Of a stretch of DNA of 64,000 bases, positions 36,812 to 47,600 are shown in pieces (within the stretch, counting starts at the first letter, position 1; the number at the start of each line of letters is the position of its first letter). The DNA comes from Leuctra nigra (taxonomy: Eukaryota; Arthropoda; Insecta; Plecoptera; Leuctridae): positions 33,273,629 through 33,337,628 of the forward strand of contig OW203764.1 in the NCBI GenBank assembly GCA_934045905.1. The letters are read 5' to 3'. A program made the translations under genes and the position numbers. The notes under the pieces are model-generated. The model worked only from the letters and a program-made list of their open reading frames with translations, searched no databases and was not told where the DNA came from.

Positions 36812-39173
36812 GTTCTATAGAATTCAGCGAAAAATGCAGCGCTGTAGCGAGAAAATGGCGTCCTGCTAGATGAATTCCTGCTTAATTTATGAACGATTTG
36901 CTTAGTTTTGCTAGATGAATGTGACGGCAAGATTTGAAAACATGGACGTCGTTGTCAAAGCAAAAATGCAATGAAATATAACGCAATAAACTATGCAATA
37001 ATACGGCATTATATTAGAGAAACATATATATCCCCATAAAAAACACTTCGTGTAAAATACCAGCCAAGTCTCTTCAACTAAAAAAAATATATGAAATCTA
37101 AAAATTCTGCACTGAAAAGTATTGATATCAAAAAATTTGCCAAGTCAAAACTTTATTTGAAAATCAAAAAATACTTGGCGCATCGTGTACATAAATAGCT
37201 TGGAAGTATAAGCCAATTATAAATTATACATGAAATATACATATACATAGTATACCTATAATGCCCTAAAAAAAACGATGCGCCAAGTATTTTTTGATTT
37301 TCAAATAAAGTTTTGACTTGGCAAATTTTTTGATATCAATACTTTTCAGTGCAGAATTTTTAGATTTCATATATTTTTTTTTAGTTGAAGAGACTTGGCT
37401 GGTATTTTTACACGAAGTGTTTTTTATGGAGATATCACTCCTTTTTTTAGTTTATTATTTACAACTTGTGACGCATATGAAATAAACAATTACTAAATTC
37501 TTTTAAAAAAATCGCCATTTACGATTTGGTTACTACTAATGAAAATCTGTTGTATATTCATGTATAGTCTTTCGTGAAGAATAGCAAAGGTTTCATTCCA
37601 ATCGGCCAACCCAGTTCCGAGATATGGCATATAACACTTCGGTTTTCAAAATGGCTGCTAAACTTACTGCACTGCCACATAGAATTTATATCTACAATTA
37701 ATGTGTATCATTTTAGGCTTTCTGAATATGTATTCATTGTATAGAATGGGGAATATAATAATTTTTAAATTTGAATGACGTCATTTCCGGGCTCATAAAT
37801 AAAAACATTCTACTTTGACTGTTCCTATTCCATAAAGATGGCATTCCGAATCATTTGGCGCTAGTTTCGTACTGATCGGTATACCAGTTTTCGAGATACA
37901 ACGTTACTTCCGGTTTCAAAATGGCGGCTGAAATCTCTGACCCCTTGAATTTTAATTTACACATGATAACATCTTAATAAGTTATTATATGATGTCTCAA
38001 ATAGTATGTATTGTATCAAAATGTAAATTTGTGAGATTTTTAAAATGTGTAACGTCATTTCCGGTTTTGCTATAAGAAACTGCAAATATTACTGATGATA
38101 AAACATAAAGTTGCCCGTCTAAATTGTGTGGCGCTGGTTTCGTTCAAATCTATTTAGCCAATATTAAGATATGATGTCACTTCCGGTTTAACAATGGCGG
38201 CTTCCGGTTGGTTTTGTAACAAGTCAAATGATATATCAGAAGTGCATACGTTACATAAATATCAAAATAATCGGATCAACCTTTGTTGCCGAAATGCCAA
38301 TCGATGTATTTCAAATTTCATGACGTCATTTCCGGTTTCGTTAACAAAATGTTTAGTCTTTTGCTACTGATAATGCATATAGTTCACCGTCCGAATCGTT
38401 TGGCGCTATTTTCGCTCCAATCGGTTTAGCCGTTGTTGAGATATGACGTCACTTCCTGTTTCAAAATGGCGGCACCAAAAATTCATGGGGTGAAGGTTAA
38501 ATCAGACGCCAAAAGTGCACACGTGGTAAAAATGTGAGATCAATCGGTTCAGCCGTTTAGGCTGTGGCCTTGTTACCGGATTTGAATTCCAGGAGACTAC
38601 TACTGAGATTATTATTATTATTATTATGAAAACCGCCCTAAAACACTGTTTTCACGGCCCTCTAGCGCGCAAAGGGCGTAACCTATTGTTCCCAAATTTG
38701 GTATATGTTGTAGGGTGGGCCATAGCTCGAAATTAAGATATTTCGCAACAATGTGATATTTCCCAATTTTAAGATCCAGTAGGCCGAAAATGCCACTTTG
38801 ATGCTTACAGTAAAAGTGGGTTGCTCCAGCCTTTTTAAATGAGAGTGTGCGCGCGCCGTACGACTTGGCTGGCGTGGAGCGACCGCTCCACTAGATTTAC
38901 CTCTCAGATTCATCAGCATTTCATAAACGACGCATAACTGACAATTTAAATCATTGATACACATATCAACATAATTAAACGCCGCCATTTTGCATCCATC
39001 TAGCGAATAAAGCGATGATTTTTGTTGCTAGATCCGCTAGATAGCCGCTATATAGCGCTGAAATTAAGAACACTTTGATGCACGCAGCAGTCGCTGCAGC
39101 GCTGAATAAATGAACACTTTGCTAGATGTCTGCTGTAGAGCTGCATGTTTCGCTGAATTCTAGAACGCCGCTT
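36812..39173. mobile_element. Inverted-repeat element inserted in a non-LTR fragment
   Basis: Ends read AGCGGCGTTCTATAGAATTC and, in inverse, GAATTCTAGAACGCCGCT. They continue for about 45 bp as imperfect inverted repeats with GCTGTAG and TGCTAGATG phrases. The insertion separates two halves of one retrotransposon reading frame, which fixes its borders to within a few bases. A composite repeat (37032-38894) is nested inside, leaving about 500 bp of the element itself. The target duplication is unclear. Confidence 0.7.
37032..38894 (+). mobile_element. Palindrome-headed composite repeat, copy 3 (four body units)
   Basis: Foldback head at 37032-37432, then four degenerate body units of about 250 bp (motif clusters near 37610-37655, 37890-37930, 38170-38205 and 38440-38475), an (ATT)n tract at 38610-38627, and the tail ending GGAGCGACCGCTCCACTAG before AT. 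It has twice the unit number of copies 1 and 2. Confidence 0.78.
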
Positions 39174-39500
39174 AGTGCAGCAGCAATAAATCTTTTCAAT
39201 AAACTTCCCAACAAAATTAAAGAGATGAAGAATACAAGTATATTTTATAATAACCTTAAGGATTACCTTATTGATAAATCGTTTTATAGTGTACAGGAAT
39301 ATATGGATGAATAAAGTTAAGAATAAGATTAGAGTTACTATTGACAAATGTAATTCTATTTCATGTTATATTTCTCTTATATTATATTTCTCAAGACTGG
39401 ATTTGAAGGATGAGAGTATTTTAATTATTTACACTTACTATAAACTATTGTTAAAACAATGTAAATTGTAACTGATAATTAAATAAATAAATGAAATGAA
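39174..39500 (+). pseudogene. Non-LTR retrotransposon fragment, 3' end
   Basis: Continues the frame of 36230-36811 with AINLFNKLPNKIKEMKN and KDYLIDKSFYSVQEYM and a stop near 39314, then a 3' UTR and a tail of TAAATAAATAAATGAAATGA type at about 39480-39500. Together with the left half it is one 5'-truncated insertion. Confidence 0.75.
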
Positions 39501-39524
39501 AAATGAATAGTTTGAGAATGAAGG

Positions 39525-41354
39525 TGTAATAGGTTGACCTATCTAGGGTAGAAAAACTTAAAACATTGTAAAATAATGTTAGTTTGGAATAGGTTTGCGG
39601 AATGGACAAGCTTGTAGCATGGCATTCCTTAGAGTCAAGGTTATCAAGACTTGGAGCATGATGAATTCACTGAGAAACTAATAAGAGATCCAAAACAATA
39701 TGAGCCCATTCCTAACGGGAACTGTTACAATGACATTAGGAACGGCTATACAATAGCAGGAATAGCTATGACAGACATTACAATAACAACAACAGGAGAA
39801 ACAGTTACGACAGGAATGGCTTTGACAGAAGTGGGTATGGTCACGCGAATGGCTATGCAAACAGGAATTAAAATAATCGTCCACCAGAGTCCGATACGAG
39901 GGGAACAAGGAACGAGAATTCGGGAAACGAACAGAGGTCGGCACAGAATGGAAAGTAGAGAAGGGACACGATTTTGCGTCGACCGAGAAAACAAGTTTCA
40001 AAGAGAGAAAATAAGAGATTGAGAAGACAGAAGAAAGAGCGTGAAGATCTTAAGGAATATATACGCGGATTTTCAAGACGATGGAAGGAAGAGACGGATG
40101 AACGAGAATCCGCCAGAGAAGCAGAGGTTTCTGCAGAAAAACAACTTGAAATAGATTTTTTGCTTTTCAAGAAAGGAATTGAAGACGCTGCTGCTTGCAA
40201 GATGTTGCCATCACAAGAGAGTACAAAGGGGGGCTGTGTGCTGGAAGAAATTGGCGAAAAGAAAATTAAAAGTTTGGATGACCCAGACAAAGAAGGAGTT
40301 GAAGAAAGTAGTGGTGAATCTACCAAGATGAAGAAAGATGAAGATGTATCGCGAAGGAAGAATTTTGAAGACACTTGCGAGATAGTATTACCACAAGTGG
40401 GCGAGAAGGAAGAATTGCAGATTCCGAGGGTGAATCAAGATAATTTCGACAACGTACAAAAATTTGAAGAAATAGGCGATTTTTGAAGTCTCCAGACGAC
40501 TTTGAAATTTATAGATTTTCACGACGAGATAAATGACGCGGTTATTATGAAAGAAAGCAATAATGTTTCGAAGAAAGAGTTGAAGAATGAAAATTTGAGA
40601 GAAGACGACGAAAATGTTTGTTTGCAAGATAGACTGCAAATAAACGTACTACGAGAAGGTAGCTGAAGAAAACGAAAATTATACATCGACCACTGCTCAA
40701 GAAAACAAGGAAAATTCTGTTCGGAAACAACTACTTGAAGAAATTTCAAAAGTGAGAGCCCAAGGTGGTGGAGAAGACGGAATGATTTCATTTCCATATG
40801 ATCGTGGACGGAAGAAAGAAAACGTCGATCAGCTGATTCGTACTGACGATGACAACAAGAAGCAATGTGATTGTTTTGGTCGAGGATGACCCAGCAGAAG
40901 TAGGTCACTGGGCCAATAACGGGATCGTGATAAGAGAAGAGAAGAGGGTTGAGTTGAACATCGTTTCCGGGAGGTAGGATGCGTTTTGTTTTTGTTTTGT
41001 AGAGGGAGGGGTGAGTTCATTCATTCATGGTTTAGATTAGGCAGCTGTAATTGGAAATAAACTAGCATCTGATGAAAGAAACTTTTTGTTTGTCAAAAGG
41101 AAGAGATTATTCCTGAGCTAGATAGTCCAGTCTCTATGTGAATCCTTGTTTTATCACAATTTTCTTATTACAATTTCAATGTATTTTAAGTTTGACTTCG
41201 GTCAAAGGTGAGTAACAAGGATTCAGGGTGCTCTGTAATAGGTTGGCCTATCTAGGTAGATAAGTAACTTAAAAATACGAGAATAATGTATGTTTGAAAT
41301 AGGTTTGCGGAATGTACAAGCTTGTAGCATGGCATCCTTAGAGTCAAGTTTATC
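39525..41354 (+). mobile_element. Element with 121-bp direct terminal repeats (LTR-like)
   Basis: Direct repeats at 39525-39645 and 41234-41354 share TGTAATAGGTTG, CCTATCTAGG, AATAGGTTTGCGGAAT and CAAGCTTGTAGCATGGCA, with about 85-88% identity. The 1.59-kb interior lacks a recognisable protease, RT or integrase. Very short terminal repeats with a short interior fit a non-autonomous LTR element (TRIM-like) or a deleted parent; no clear 5-bp target duplication or primer-binding site could be identified. Confidence 0.6.
39662..40486 (+). pseudogene. Charged, coiled-coil-like reading frame inside the LTR-like element
   Basis: One frame is nearly open from about 39746 to 40486, interrupted by two stops. 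The first part is rich in Asn, Arg, Tyr and Gly (NSYDRHYNNNNRRNSYDRNG type); the second is strongly charged (RRPRKQVSKRENKRLRRQKK, then EETDERESAREAEVSAEKQ) and likely helical. A second frame at 39651-40022 overlaps and begins EHDEFTEKLIRDPKQYEP, so a frameshift near 39745 is likely. It might be a gag-like or RNA-binding part of the element. No zinc knuckle is seen. A host gene is less likely because of the flanking direct repeats and stops. Confidence 0.45.
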
Positions 41355-41644
41355 TGAACACATTTAAAATCTGTAAATTCAAGCAATCAAAGTATAGAGA
41401 AAAATATAACGAGCAATCAAATAAGTCTAGCAATGTAATATCATCTCAAGAAAGTGAGTGAATCTACATAAAAAGTATGTGACCTTACGTGAATTGTGAT
41501 GGCACGATGTAATAAGAAAGTAAGCCAATCCCACAAGGTTTCATAGGTTTATGTGGAAAACTTCCATGGCGAGTCAGAATCAACGTGAGTTTTAATAATA
41601 TCTTTGTCAGAATGTAAGGAAGGGATGTGTGTTGTGAAAAATAT

Positions 41645-41716
41645 CCGACCGAACCGGGGCTCGAACCCGGTACCTCTCACTTGCCGGGCGAGAGCTCCAC
41701 CAACTGAGCTACTCAC
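41645..41716 (-). ncRNA. tRNA-Ala-like sequence, SINE head or pseudogene
   Basis: The minus strand reads TAGCTCAGTTGG (A box), an anticodon stem CTCGC/GTGAG with loop CCGGCAA (anticodon GGC), and a T-arm CCGGG TTCGAGC CCCGG. Base 33 is C and the acceptor stem fails to pair, so it is not a functional tRNA. It resembles 10521-10592 both in the tRNA part and in the first bases after it. Confidence 0.65.
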
Positions 41717-41719
41717 AAA

Positions 41720-42308
41720 ATATGAGTTTGATCAGATTTTTAGAAGACCATTTTAATTTTTTAGCATACCAGGAGATATTTATTTAAATTGTAACCAATG
41801 AACGGATTTCAAAAAAATTAGGGTCTGCAAACAGAAAAGGTGGTCTTTTACATGTGTACAAAATTTCAGATCAATCATTGAAACAGGAGGCCAAGTCTTG
41901 AAACTTACGCCTTCAGGACGCAAACGCTCTCGGACGTCAACAAGTCCCATTTACTCTAAGAGTGATCGACATTGAAACATTAATTTAAACCACTTATTTG
42001 ATTGGCATCCAGCAATCTATTGCAAACAATTTATTAACATTATAATTATAATTACAGATGTTATTCAGTCATTAAAACCTTATTCAAAATGAAGCTAAAC
42101 AGTTAACAGTAGATTTCAAGGTCGTCACATTTCCAATCTGACAGTAAATGGGACTTGTTGACGTCTTAGAGCGTTTGCGTCCTGAAGGCGTAAGTTTCAA
42201 GACTTGGTCTCCAGTGCAACATGTGTATCGGATAGTAGCAGAAAAAAATACAAATTAAACAAAAAAACGAGGTCGCCAAAAAAGGAGCCTAAAGGAGTCG
42301 CTCGCTAA
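41720..42308 (-). mobile_element. Helitron-like copy interrupted by an inverted-repeat element
   Basis: Minus-strand family sequence at 41720-41883 (TGTGCAAAATTTCAG phrases in complement) resumes at 42215 and ends near 42308 with a decayed 5' terminus resembling AGCGAGCGACTCC. The interruption at 41884-42213 is listed separately. The 3' hairpin end is absent. A further family fragment lies at about 42440-42735. Confidence 0.6.
41884..42213. mobile_element. Small inverted-repeat element (330 bp)
   Basis: Arms of about 62 bp, starting CCAAGTCTTGAAACTTACGC on the left and its inverse GCGTAAGTTTCAAGACTTGG on the right, are about 95% identical. The centre is AT-rich and non-coding. No obvious target duplication. 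Confidence 0.75.
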
Positions 42309-42772
42309 CAACAATAAGACTTCGTATTGCATGCGAATTACATGCGTTTGCAAGTTTATGCTCCACAGACCTTGGAAAGACCGGAACAAAATGCTGCAAA
42401 GAAGCACAGATAAAATATTTGACATTTCCTTCAAGTAATTTGAAAAAATTTCCAAACGCATAAGATATCCGTAAAATGTCAATAACTTTTGAAGTTAATT
42501 TTAGATTTTAACTGAAAGGGAACACACCTAAAATGTCGGTCTCGATGACCATGCGAACTTTGAACCGGTCACACGGTTCGAATTTTAATTTTCAACCAAT
42601 GAAAGGATCTCGTTTAAAACCTTTACCTTGGGACCACACTTGTGACATTTGTGGGTGAACAAATGTCAGATCGATTCGTTGATCAGTTTGATCTTGCGCC
42701 AATGCATACAAAAACACAAACAAACAAAACAAAAGAAACAGAGCTAGTACGTCATAGCCAGTCCGTGCTAAT

Positions 42773-42963
42773 GAATAGACCAATTCAGAAAATATCTAGG
42801 TGGCTCTGGTTTTTAGATAAATTCACATGAATTTTGGTTTTCCATATATCTATTGGTGTTTTACAACAATGGATAAAAACACCAACAGATATATGGAAAG
42901 CCAAACTGCATGTGAATTTATCTAGAAACCAGAGCAACCAAGATAATTTTTAAATCGGTCTAT
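42773..42963. repeat. Long hairpin (palindromic MITE-like)
   Basis: About 88-bp arms, from AATAGACCAATTCAG on the left to its inverse ending GGTCTATT on the right, pair with few mismatches around a loop of about 12 bases at 42860-42872. It includes CCATATATCTATTGGTGTTT and its inverse. It has a high pairing fraction and would form a long double-stranded RNA if transcribed. Confidence 0.75.
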
Positions 42964-43029
42964 TGGAATCACAAGAATCACTTTTAAGTATAAAGAATAC
43001 GCATGAACTTATTAAAATAATATTGAAAA

Positions 43030-43310
43030 TAACAACATTTTGGTTGGTAAAGCACACTATTTCCACAATCAAAATTGTACATTTTCATTCATAATCTGAA
43101 ATGTAAATTGAGCTGCATTTATATGTCACTTTTATCAACCTACAATGACGTTGCCATAGTTACAATAAATATGACATCACTCGTGAGGAATTCCAACTGT
43201 TTTCCGCCAGAATGTCAACTGAATTTAAATGTCATATTTATGAATGAAAATCTACACCTTTAAGTGTGAAAATGTGTGTTTTACCAAAAAATATGATGTT
43301 ATTAAGACAA
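43030..43310. repeat. Palindromic element related to 8740-9025
   Basis: Shares the layout and several phrases of the palindromic left end of the duplicated 1.4-kb segment: TAAAGCACACT at the left, CAATGACGTTG and TCAACTGAATTTAAATGTCA inside, and AAGTGTGAAAATGTGTGTTTTACC at the right in inverse. It is a more divergent copy. Confidence 0.5.
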
Positions 43311-43374
43311 AAACAATATTTTATGCACATTGAACTACTGCTGCATATTGCCTATTGGTATTGGAATCTGTAAT

Positions 43375-44046
43375 ACCCCTTCTACACGCTCACTTTAATA
43401 GATTATGTTAAACATACATTTAAATGACGTCTCACTTTAGCACGTCTACACACTCACTTTTTCTATTGACGCACTATCTGGTGACGATTCTGTAATTATT
43501 ACCTTAATTTGTCGATTCAGTGCAGTGTTATTCTAATGACAGTGAGGAGATTTCACATGAATGGTCCAACGTGAAGTTATTTCCAAAAATGTTTCAGCTG
43601 TCAGTTCAAGTTGGAAACAAAATCACTCTTGGATGACATAGCCTCACTTTTAACACTCATAAGTACTTATTTATTATTTTAAAATTGTTTTGAGCCTTTG
43701 TGTTAGGTTAAAAAGTAGGTATTATTAAATAGCATGCAATATACTTACAAATTCAATTAAACATTTCAACTTGAATATGTATACAATTTTACTATTAAAT
43801 CTAGAACTGAAGAAGAACAAAAGAAAGTAGAATAGTTATCTTCAAATTGGCGGTGGTGGATTTTTCGAATCGTTTTTTAAAATAATCTCGCGAGATCTCG
43901 CGTCTTGCGTTAAACATAGGTTAAATGGAGGTCCGTCGCGAACTTGAACTGCGGTGTCATTTAAGGGAAGCTTGATCATCTACACGGTGTACTTAAAGTG
44001 AGTGGCTACTAAAGTCCTCTGTTAAAGTGAGCGTGTAGAAGGGGTA
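43375..44046. mobile_element. Terminal-inverted-repeat element (672 bp) beside exon 4
   Basis: Ends CCCCTTCTACACGCTCACTT and AAGTGAGCGTGTAGAAGGGG are perfect inverted repeats, with further TCTACACACTCACTTTT sub-terminal copies. Both sides are flanked by TA, compatible with a Tc1/mariner- or Harbinger-type target duplication. There is no transposase frame. Its right end lies 31 bp from the donor of exon 4. Confidence 0.75.
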
Positions 44047-44077
44047 TGATTGATAACGTGAAGGGGTGTGAGCTTAC

Positions 44078-44203
44078 CACTGATGGCGAGGGCGAGGGGC
44101 TGGGGGAAGATGGCGGGGACTGCGCCATATTCTTTGGTGGCGTCGCTTCCTCCCTGCTCAGTGATGGAGGCGCCAGACGCTTCATTGGCCTCCGTGGCAA
44201 AGC
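44078..44203 (-). CDS. Exon 4 of the Pro/Ala-rich gene
   Basis: The exon is 126 nt (42 codons), phase 0 to phase 0, with acceptor CTTCTTGCAG and donor GTAAGCTCAC. It encodes ALPRRPMKRLAPPSL, a short Glu/Ala/Thr stretch, and a Ser-Pro repeat tail (SPSPSPSPSV). Another open frame through the same bases is a shadow: only the frame given here joins exons 3 and 5 in phase. A terminal-inverted-repeat element (43375-44046) ends only 31 bp downstream of this donor in transcript direction, without touching the GTAAGC. Confidence 0.68.
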
Positions 44204-44645
44204 CTGCAAGAAGCAACACTTTTAGCACGACTTCTAGTGGTCTACATTCTTATTTCATTGTTTGATTGAAATTAAAAAAATCTGTTAAAGAACATCATGT
44301 ACCTACATTTGAACTAATAACAAACGGTATTCGAAAGAAAAGGGTTAATAAAGGTTTGATGGCATCATCCCATGAAGTCTGTGCTAACTCATCAACTTGA
44401 TCTCTGATTTAATTGATAATAACAAGGAATTATTGTCAAGGAACCTGACAAGCCAATCCGTTTCGTTCATTTTCCGTTTTTACTTTGTCCAAGTGTCCAA
44501 GTAACAAATAAAATGATGTTTTGTGGCACTATTACATTAAACATGGTCTTCGATCCACAACACTTCATTCAGTTGTTCAGCGGATTGTTTTATTAACGAA
44601 AAGCAACCACATAATTTCTCCGAGCCAACATTGCTGTAACTTAAA

Positions 44646-47600
44646 GGCCCCCTGTCATTAAAATGCCTTTCTAGATCATGATTGAGGTAATGTAATCACA
44701 TAAGAGCCACCGTTTGCACGAATACAGCGCCGAAAACCAGAATGCTATGCGATATTCCAATCGGAAGTTACAGCGCGCTCAATTCTTGAAAGTGGAGGGG
44801 GAACACGTCACCGCTACGGTAGGCGTGGTTTTTCTATAGTAGAGCTGCTAGAACCGTATAACGAAATAATTCGGGTTTTTGGTGATAAAAACGTAGATTT
44901 TGGATATGTTGTAGAGGAAAAAATACTATTTGATTTGACAAGAGGATTCATTTCATATCTACCCCCGTTAGGGGGTGGCAAGGGTTCAAATTTCGGGGAA
45001 GATTTCATATCAATATTAATTCCCACGAATTGTACAAATATAATTTACCACATAAAATGCGATAAATTGTAAAAATTTTCAAATAATATGTAATAAATGT
45101 AATGTTGACCAATATTTGTAAGGGGGTGGTAAAGTTTCACCATTTGCCTTAAATATTTGTTATCATTCACAGTTTAATTTACGATTTAAAAATTCAATCG
45201 ATAAATAAAATAACACGGATTAATGATACGATATGTGTTTTAAATTTAGAGTGACCTATGCTCGTCAGGCGGTGATAAGGGTTTAATGTTAGGGGATGAT
45301 TTCAATTAAAAATAATTCCGATTAACTGAACAAAGACTCTAATTTAAATTGTAACAAGGTCCAAAACAATTGGTAAATATAAAATTTAATATTGAACACA
45401 ATTTGTAGGGTCGGGGGGGGGGGGGGGGTTGGAGGATTTCAACCCCTGACTCATACTATCATCTTCTACATATGGGCCTCGCTACATTTTATGGCATGCC
45501 CAGTGGCATCAATATTTGTACTGCTAATTATTATTTAAATTAAATCTTCCCGCACACGTCTCCCTCAACTTTTAATCCTTGCCACCCCCAACGGGGGTAG
45601 CTAGGTTAAAGTTAAAGTACAGGTCACTTCAAATACAAAACAAATATCATAACATAAATCTATTAATTTTATCTAGCAGTTAAATTATCAAAACTTGAAA
45701 TCGACGCATAAATGGGAAATATAGATAATATGAGGCAGGGGTGAAATTTACAGCCCCCCCTCCCTCCCCATCCACCATTTTAATGTTTGTGAATACTACA
45801 TTTTATATTGAACTTATTTTGGAATTCGTTGCAATAAAGTAGGTAGGCACATATTTGATCAATTTATTGTAATTAACATTTAAATGAATTCATCCCCTAA
45901 CACCCTTACGACCCCTTTACGGTGATAGGTCACTCAGAATTTAAAACAAATATCATAACAAGAATCTATGTAAATTTATCTATCGATTGAATTCTCAAAA
46001 CTTAAAATCGCCCTGTAATTGTGAAAAATAGTAAATATTAAGAAAAGGGTGAAATTTTACCACCCCTTACAAGTTTTGTTCCATATTCAATTTTTTATAT
46101 ATTATTTGGACCTTGTTACAATTTATCGTACGTCAAGTGGTATGTTTTATTAGTACAGTTCTTTGAAATTAATAATTATATGAAACCATCCCTCAAACTT
46201 TGCACCCTTGCCACCCCCTAACGGGGGTAGATATGAAACACCTCCTGGGGTCACAGCAAATGGTTATTGAGCGAGCGAAGCGAGCGTCTCCTTTTGGCTC
46301 TTTTGGCACGGACCTCTGTTTGTTTTTTTTTTTGTTTGTTTTTTTTTCTGTTACTGACGATATACAGGTCAGAGTTTTTCTTCGATCGAGCTGAAATTTT
46401 GCACACATGTACGTAACATTTCTGATTGTTGCAGACCCTAATTTTTTTGAAATCCATTGATTGGTTCAAATTTAAAAAAAATTAACTTTCGATTGGTTGT
46501 TTTGATCAAATTGAAATTTTGACAAGTCATTACCCCCAACATTGTACCCAATCAAACAAAGTTTCAGCCAAATCCTCCCATTGGTTAAAATTTAAAACCA
46601 TCTTTCCTGTGTTTTTAGAAATTTAAACTATAACCGATTGAACGATCAACTTATAACTTCGCATGATGGTTGGGACCAACATTATCTGCATTTTTGACAA
46701 TTTTCATACTAATCTGTGTTTAAATCCAAACGTTATTGACATTTTACGGACTATTTGCGTGTTGGCTGTCAAATTCACGGCGACTTCGACTCTTCAGTTC
46801 AAGGCAAGGTAGTTAGAGCAGAAACTTTCAAACGCAAATGAAACTGATAATGACCGTTCAACAGTCGATCTGATATTGTGTAGACACACTTATATCATAT
46901 GAGTGGTCTCAGGTATATTTTTTGAAGGAGATCCTGTGATTTTTGAAAATTAACACGGAACAGTTCAATCATAAAGGTTCAATCGATCAACTTAAAGCTT
47001 TGCATGGTTATTTGGACCAATATTTTAGGAATGTTTTGAGATTTCTATACAAATCTGTGGCGAAATTTTAAAATTATTGGCTTTTAATGACATTTTCGAT
47101 AGACAGAATTTCGGTTCGAGGTGTTGCGCGTATCCGTGCTTGCTCATCAACGCGTTACTCAGATTCATTGGTTAAAATTTAAATAAATATCTCCTGATAG
47201 GCTGAAAAATGAAAACGGTCTTCGATAATTCTGATCAAACTCATATTTTGCATGATCATTAAGACCAATATTGTCTCTTATTTTACAAAATTTCATCCCA
47301 ATCAGTTAAGAACGTATGAAGTTATTTACATTTTTAATATCTGTCAGTAATGAAGTATCGAAATGAATGTTTTCCAGTGCCAATTGAAAATTGATTCTGA
47401 TTTGCTTTATGAACCAGGTGCTTAGATGCTATTTTAAAGTTTCGATGAAAAGCATACACTTTTAAGTTGATATCATAATCAATTCAATATGGATGTATAT
47501 GTTTTCTGTGCGTTGTGTACGCATTTCCGGTTCGAGAATTTGCACGTACCCGTGCTCGCTCATCAACGCGTTACACTGAGCGTTTTCCTAGTATTTTCTC

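Noticed and set aside
39678..40908. Long minus-strand Ser/Phe-rich frames opposite the charged frame
   Set aside because: They are complements of Glu/Lys/Asp-rich codons on the plus strand, not independent genes.
44009..44265. Other frames across exon 4
   Set aside because: Only the frame that starts ALPRRPMK keeps phase with exons 3 and 5.
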